A DNA stretch of 8,202 nt from an uncultured Clostridium sp. (GTDB lineage Bacteria; Bacillota; Clostridia; Lachnospirales; Lachnospiraceae): positions 1-8,202 of the forward strand of contig CABQJA010000095.1 of NCBI GenBank assembly GCA_902464345.1, written 5' to 3'. The notes under the pieces are model-generated. The model searched no databases. It saw only the letters and a program-made list of their open reading frames with translations, and was not told the origin of the DNA. Below are positions 4,635-8,202 of the stretch, piece by piece (position 1 is the stretch's first letter; every line of letters begins with the position of its first letter). The position numbers were made by a program, and so were the translations under genes.

Positions 4635-7091
4635 ATGAAGAAGATCGTCGATTTCGACAAAGAAGGATTCAAAAAAGAAGTGATCAACAACGTAAAAACG
4701 TTGTATCGTAAGACAATTGATGAGGCAACTCAGCAGCAGGTATTTCAGGCAGTATGCTATGCGGTAAAAGATGATATTATTGACCGCTGGATCGCGACCC
4801 ATAAAGAATATGAGAAGGAGAATGTTAAGACAGTTTATTATCTTTCCATGGAATTCCTGATGGGACGTGCATTGGGTAATAACCTGATCAATCTTACCTT
4901 CTATGATGAGATTAAGGAAGCTCTTGACGAGCTTGGATTTGACTTGAACGTAATTGAAGATCAGGAGCCGGATGCAGCACTGGGTAACGGTGGACTGGGT
5001 CGTCTGGCAGCATGTTTCCTGGACTCTTTGGCAACCTTGGGATATCCTGCATACGGATGTGGTATCCGGTATCGTTATGGTATGTTTAAGCAGGCTATCG
5101 TAGATGGTTATCAGGTAGAGAAGCCGGATGACTGGTTAAAGGACGGTAACCCGTTTGAGGTTCGTCGTGCAGAGTATGCATGCGAGGTCAAGTTCGGCGG
5201 CTATGTACGTGTGGAGAACCGGAACGGACGGAATTATTTCATTCAGGATGGTTATCAGGCAATTCGTGCCGTACCGTATGATCTGCCGGTAATCGGTTAT
5301 GGTAATAATGTAGTTAACACCTTAAGAATCTGGGATGCAGAGGCAATTCAGGACTTTAATCTGGATTCCTTCGATAAGGGTGAATATCAGAAGGCCGTAG
5401 AGCAGCAGAATCTGGCAAGAACTATTGTAGAGGTATTGTATCCGAACGATAACCACTATGCCGGTAAGGAATTAAGATTAAAGCAGCAGTATTTCTTTAT
5501 TTCTGCTTCTATCCAGACAGCAATTAAGAAGTTTAAGGAGAATAACAGTGATCTTCATGACATTCCGAAGAAGCTGGTATTCCAGTTAAATGATACACAT
5601 CCGACAGTAACTGTTGCAGAGTTAATGCGTATCCTGATGGATGAAGAAGGAATGGAATGGGATGAAGCATGGGAGATCACAACACATACCTGTGCATACA
5701 CCAACCATACCATTATGGCAGAGGCGCTGGAGAAATGGCCAATCGAGCTGTTCTCAAGACTGCTTCCTAGAGTATATCAGATTATTGAAGAGATTAACCG
5801 TCGTTATGTAGCTGAGATCGAGGCTAAGTATCCTGGAGATCAGTCAAAGGTTAAGAATATGGCAATCCTGTACGATGGACAGGTTAAGATGGCACATCTG
5901 GCAATCGCAGGTTCCTTCTCTGTAAACGGTGTTGCAAAGCTGCATACCGAGATTCTGGAGAAGCGTGAGCTGAAGGATTTCTACGAGATGCGTCCGGAGC
6001 AGTTCAATAATAAGACCAATGGTATTACCCAGAGAAGATTTCTGTTACATGCGAATCCATTGCTTTCTAACTGGGTTACCGACAAGATTGGTGATGAGTG
6101 GATCACAGACTTAAGCCAGATGTCAAAGCTGAAGGTATATGTAGATGATGCAAAGTGCCAGCAGGAGTTCATGAACATCAAGTATCAGAACAAGATCCGT
6201 CTGGCAAACTACATCAAGGAGCACAATGGTATCGACGTAGATCCACGTTCGATCTTTGATGTACAGGTAAAGCGTCTGCATGAGTATAAGAGACAGTTAC
6301 TGAATATTTTACATGTTATGTATCTGTACAATGAGTTAAAGACCAATCCGGGTATGGATATCGTACCTAGAACCTTTATCTTCGGTGCAAAGGCAGCAGC
6401 CGGATATAAGCGTGCAAAGCTGACGATCAAGCTGATTAATTCCGTAGCAGATGTTATCAACAACGATGCATCTATTAATGGCAAGATCAAGGTTGTATTT
6501 ATTGAGAATTATCGTGTATCAAATGCAGAGATCATCTTTGCCGCAGCTGATGTCAGCGAGCAGATTTCAACTGCATCCAGAGAGGCATCCGGTACCGGTA
6601 ACATGAAGTTCATGTTAAATGGTGCATTGACACTGGGTACCATGGATGGTGCAAACGTTGAGATCGTAGAAGAAGTAGGCATTGAGAATGCATTTATTTT
6701 CGGTCTGTCAGCAGAAGAGGTTATGAAGTATGAGCGTGAGGGTGGATATAATCCAATGGATATCTACAACAACAACCAGGCAGTTCGTACAGTATTGACC
6801 CAGCTGATCAATGGATTCTATTCTCCGGATGATCCGGAGCGGTTCCGTGAGCTGTTTGATGCTCTGACCAAGGAAGATATTTACTTCATTCTGAAGGATT
6901 TCGATTCTTATGCAGAAGCACATAGAAAAGTTGATGCAGCATACAGAGATGAAGCTGCATGGGCAAAATCCGCAATGTTAAATACTGCATGTGCCGGAAA
7001 GTTCTCATCTGACAGAACCATTCAGGAATATGTAGATGATATCTGGAAGCTGAAAAAGGTAACGGTTAAGCTGCCAAAGACCGGCAAGTAA
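4635..7091 (+). CDS. glgP: glycogen/maltodextrin phosphorylase (GT35)
   Basis: This enzyme (EC 2.4.1.1) releases glucose 1-phosphate from the non-reducing ends of alpha-1,4-glucans with inorganic phosphate and pyridoxal phosphate (PLP). At 818 residues it has the usual bacterial length (E. coli GlgP about 815) and lacks the N-terminal extension carrying the regulatory Ser of animal enzymes. Visible motifs: YYLSMEFLMGRALGNNL (68-84), the glycine-rich ALGNGGLGRL (115-124), LNDTHP (318-323), YTNHT with His358 (the animal His377 equivalent), VKRLHEYKRQ with Arg547 and Lys552 at the phosphate site, and the family signature EASGTGNMKFMLNG (650-663), where Lys658 forms the PLP Schiff base. All key residues are present. 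The start ATG follows AAGGAGG by ten bases and matches the family N-terminus. It has its own promoter and a downstream hairpin, so it is probably monocistronic; no glgBCDA genes lie beside it. Whether stored glycogen or imported maltodextrin is the main substrate cannot be told from sequence. Confidence 0.97.
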   Translation: MKKIVDFDKEGFKKEVINNVKTLYRKTIDEATQQQVFQAVCYAVKDDIIDRWIATHKEYEKENVKTVYYLSMEFLMGRALGNNLINLTFYDEIKEALDELGFDLNVIEDQEPDAALGNGGLGRLAACFLDSLATLGYPAYGCGIRYRYGMFKQAIVDGYQVEKPDDWLKDGNPFEVRRAEYACEVKFGGYVRVENRNGRNYFIQDGYQAIRAVPYDLPVIGYGNNVVNTLRIWDAEAIQDFNLDSFDKGEYQKAVEQQNLARTIVEVLYPNDNHYAGKELRLKQQYFFISASIQTAIKKFKENNSDLHDIPKKLVFQLNDTHPTVTVAELMRILMDEEGMEWDEAWEITTHTCAYTNHTIMAEALEKWPIELFSRLLPRVYQIIEEINRRYVAEIEAKYPGDQSKVKNMAILYDGQVKMAHLAIAGSFSVNGVAKLHTEILEKRELKDFYEMRPEQFNNKTNGITQRRFLLHANPLLSNWVTDKIGDEWITDLSQMSKLKVYVDDAKCQQEFMNIKYQNKIRLANYIKEHNGIDVDPRSIFDVQVKRLHEYKRQLLNILHVMYLYNELKTNPGMDIVPRTFIFGAKAAAGYKRAKLTIKLINSVADVINNDASINGKIKVVFIENYRVSNAEIIFAAADVSEQISTASREASGTGNMKFMLNGALTLGTMDGANVEIVEEVGIENAFIFGLSAEEVMKYEREGGYNPMDIYNNNQAVRTVLTQLINGFYSPDDPERFRELFDALTKEDIYFILKDFDSYAEAHRKVDAAYRDEAAWAKSAMLNTACAGKFSSDRTIQEYVDDIWKLKKVTVKLPKTGK

Positions 7092-7140
7092 TCTGGATAT
7101 AATTGAATAAAAGGATTGCTTTATGCAGTCCGGCAGCAGA

Positions 7141-7173
7141 AGGCTCTGATCATAGATATGGTCAGAGCTTTCT
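7141..7173 (+). terminator. probable terminator after the phosphorylase gene
   Basis: GCTCTGATC (7143-7151) pairs with GGTCAGAGC (7160-7168) with one wobble around an 8-base loop; A-T and G-T pairs at the base extend it to 11. TTTCT follows. The T-tract is short, so termination may be partial. A weaker hairpin, GGATTGC (7113-7119) with GCAGTCC (7125-7131), lies just upstream without a T-tract. Confidence 0.55.
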
Positions 7174-7174
7174 G

Positions 7175-7183
7175 TGTTATAAT
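7175..7183 (+). promoter_or_regulatory. extended -10 promoter of the SpoIID-like gene
   Basis: A perfect TATAAT (7178-7183) is preceded by TGT (7175-7177), giving an extended -10 element. The -35 position 17 bases upstream (7155-7160, GATATG) is poor and lies inside the terminator hairpin. This indicates a housekeeping-sigma promoter with a start near 7190 and an mRNA leader of about 120 bases. I saw no convincing sporulation sigma-E or sigma-F/G boxes nearby, which is noteworthy for a SpoIID-family gene. Confidence 0.5.
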
Positions 7184-7284
7184 GGCGGAATTTCACACCA
7201 AAGCCACATGAAGCTACAGCCGCACGAACCTGTGAATAAGCGGGTGTACAAAATAGGTTGTATGAATATAAAAAGAAACTCCGA

Positions 7285-7312
7285 ATAGATTTATAATGGA
7301 GGATAAATCTAT
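7285..7312 (+). promoter_or_regulatory. perfect hairpin presenting the ribosome binding site of the SpoIID-like gene
   Basis: ATAGATTTAT (7285-7294) is exactly complementary to ATAAATCTAT (7303-7312). The 8-base loop AATGGAGG (7295-7302) holds the whole Shine-Dalgarno GGAGG (7298-7302). The stem ends directly against the ATG at 7313, and the Shine-Dalgarno-to-start spacing of ten bases is filled by the 3' arm. The stem is almost all A-T, so it would be marginally stable, and the start codon would need it to open. Possible roles are a temperature- or protein-sensitive translation control, or an operator in DNA; both are inference. Confidence 0.6.
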
Positions 7313-8197
7313 ATGAGAGAGAAATTGATTATTTTATTTGCCATGCTGGCATTGGCGATAGCAATTCCGTATCTTGGTACCATGGTGCTGACCGGTACAA
7401 CCGGAACCGAGCAGGAGACTCTGGCGAATGTAGATACCGGCAAGACGGTATCTCTGGAGCTGGACGGGACCTATACGGTAATGGATGTGGAAGCATATCT
7501 GGCGGGATGTTTACCGGCGGTTCTGGATGGAGAGGAGAACCCGGAGCTGTGGAAGGCACTTGCAGTCATTGAGCGGACAAACATTTATAAAAAGATGGAC
7601 GGACGGGGGAATATTGATGAGGCGGATCTCGGCATGCGTTATATACAGGCAGAGGAGCTGCAGACCCGCTGGGGAGAGAAGCATTATAAGTCCTATTGTG
7701 AGAAGATAGAAGCGGCGGTTCTGGAGACCAAGGGACAGATCCTGACCTATGATGGGGAGTGTATAGATGCGCTGTATCATAGAATCAGTACCGGTGCAAC
7801 GGTCAGTGCGGAGGAATTATTTGGGGAACCAATACCGTATCTGGTATCTGTGATCAGCAGTCATGATGTAGAGGCAAAGGATTATATGTATCTGGAATAT
7901 GTACCGAAGGAACCGGATGGAGAGCTGAAGATACTGGAAAGTACGGAGCATGGATATGTAAAGAAGGTGCTGAAAAACGGAACGGAACTGACCGGCGAGG
8001 AAATGCAGGAGGAATACCAGCTGCCTTCGCAGAATTTCTATATAGAAGACATGGGAGAACAGTATCGGATCGTATGTCTGGGGCAGGGACATGGGATGGG
8101 CCTCAGTATCTACGGGGCTGAGAAAATGACGGAGGAAGGAAAGGATTATGAGACCGTTTTACTGTATTATTATCCCGGAGTGCAGCTGAAGAAATAG
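7313..8197 (+). CDS. SpoIID/LytB domain-containing protein (divergent stage II sporulation protein D homologue)
   Basis: This 294-residue protein is shorter than B. subtilis SpoIID (about 340). Residues 5-27 form one hydrophobic segment, probably an uncleaved N-terminal membrane anchor with the rest outside the cytoplasm. SpoIID is a lytic transglycosylase that trims septal peptidoglycan during engulfment with SpoIIP and SpoIIM. Domain matches: DVEAYLAGCLP...LWKALAVIERTNIY (58-92) for 'YLxGVVAxEMP...EALKAQAVAARTYA'; CIDALYHRISTGATVSAEELFG (150-171) for 'FHSTSGGxT...VWG', keeping His156; PYLVSVISSHD (175-185); and the well-kept C-terminal GHGMGLSIYGAEKM...YYYPGVQL (259-292). Aligned without gaps, Val70 sits where the catalytic Glu of the EMP motif is expected. 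The enzyme may therefore be inactive or use another residue. The start ATG is set by GGAGG ten bases upstream. Whether it acts in sporulation or in vegetative wall remodelling is open. Confidence 0.85.
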   Translation: MREKLIILFAMLALAIAIPYLGTMVLTGTTGTEQETLANVDTGKTVSLELDGTYTVMDVEAYLAGCLPAVLDGEENPELWKALAVIERTNIYKKMDGRGNIDEADLGMRYIQAEELQTRWGEKHYKSYCEKIEAAVLETKGQILTYDGECIDALYHRISTGATVSAEELFGEPIPYLVSVISSHDVEAKDYMYLEYVPKEPDGELKILESTEHGYVKKVLKNGTELTGEEMQEEYQLPSQNFYIEDMGEQYRIVCLGQGHGMGLSIYGAEKMTEEGKDYETVLLYYYPGVQLKK

Positions 8198-8202
8198 AAA
8201 TT

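Noticed and set aside
7113..7131. Hairpin GGATTGC/GCAGTCC as a terminator for glgP.
   Set aside because: No T-tract follows; the next hairpin at 7141-7170 is a better candidate.
7218..7260. Short pairings (CCGC/GCGG, AACCT/AGGTT) before the SpoIID-like gene as a riboswitch.
   Set aside because: Stems of 4-5 bp with large loops and no known conserved motif; not distinguishable from chance.
7103..7288. 61-codon frame starting at TTG on the + strand.
   Set aside because: No ribosome binding site; it runs through the terminator hairpin and promoter; composition is not protein-like.

Overview
The window looks like chromosomal DNA from an anaerobic, low-to-moderate GC Firmicute. A gut Clostridium relative of the Lachnospiraceae type is most likely. 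This rests on the T-box-controlled isoleucyl-tRNA synthetase of the clostridial long form, the strong AAGGAGG-type ribosome binding sites, a SpoIID-family protein and an Rpn/PD-(D/E)XK gene of the kind common in that family. All genes read on the + strand, and each one has its own regulatory region. The placement is by recognition only; no database search was possible.

Layout: (1) 1-974 holds a leader with two strong adjacent hairpins, then an Rpn-family PD-(D/E)XK nuclease/putative transposase that starts at TTG. Its 3' end carries a 12-bp tandem repeat and a well-placed internal Shine-Dalgarno plus ATG that could make a 66-residue C-terminal product. (2) 975-1388 holds a promoter, a T-box riboswitch with an AUC (Ile) specifier and UGGU bulge, and its intrinsic terminator. 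(3) 1389-4547 is ileS of the eukaryote-like type 2 architecture. (4) 4548-4634 is a short gap with an extended -10 promoter. (5) 4635-7091 is glycogen/maltodextrin phosphorylase. (6) 7092-7312 holds a terminator-like hairpin, an extended -10 promoter, and a perfect 10-bp hairpin that presents the Shine-Dalgarno in its loop directly before the next start codon. (7) 7313-8197 is a membrane-anchored SpoIID/LytB-domain protein whose usual catalytic Glu position is Val.

ileS, glgP and the SpoIID-like gene are functionally unrelated housekeeping or developmental genes and look like separate transcription units. The most interesting part is the rpn locus. It combines a leader that can fold into mutually exclusive structures sealing or freeing the ribosome binding site of the full-length nuclease, and a separately translatable C-terminal segment containing the tandem repeats. 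That layout resembles the intragenic antitoxin arrangement described for Rpn proteins in enterobacteria. The function here is inference; the motifs, stems, repeats and start signals are read directly from the sequence.
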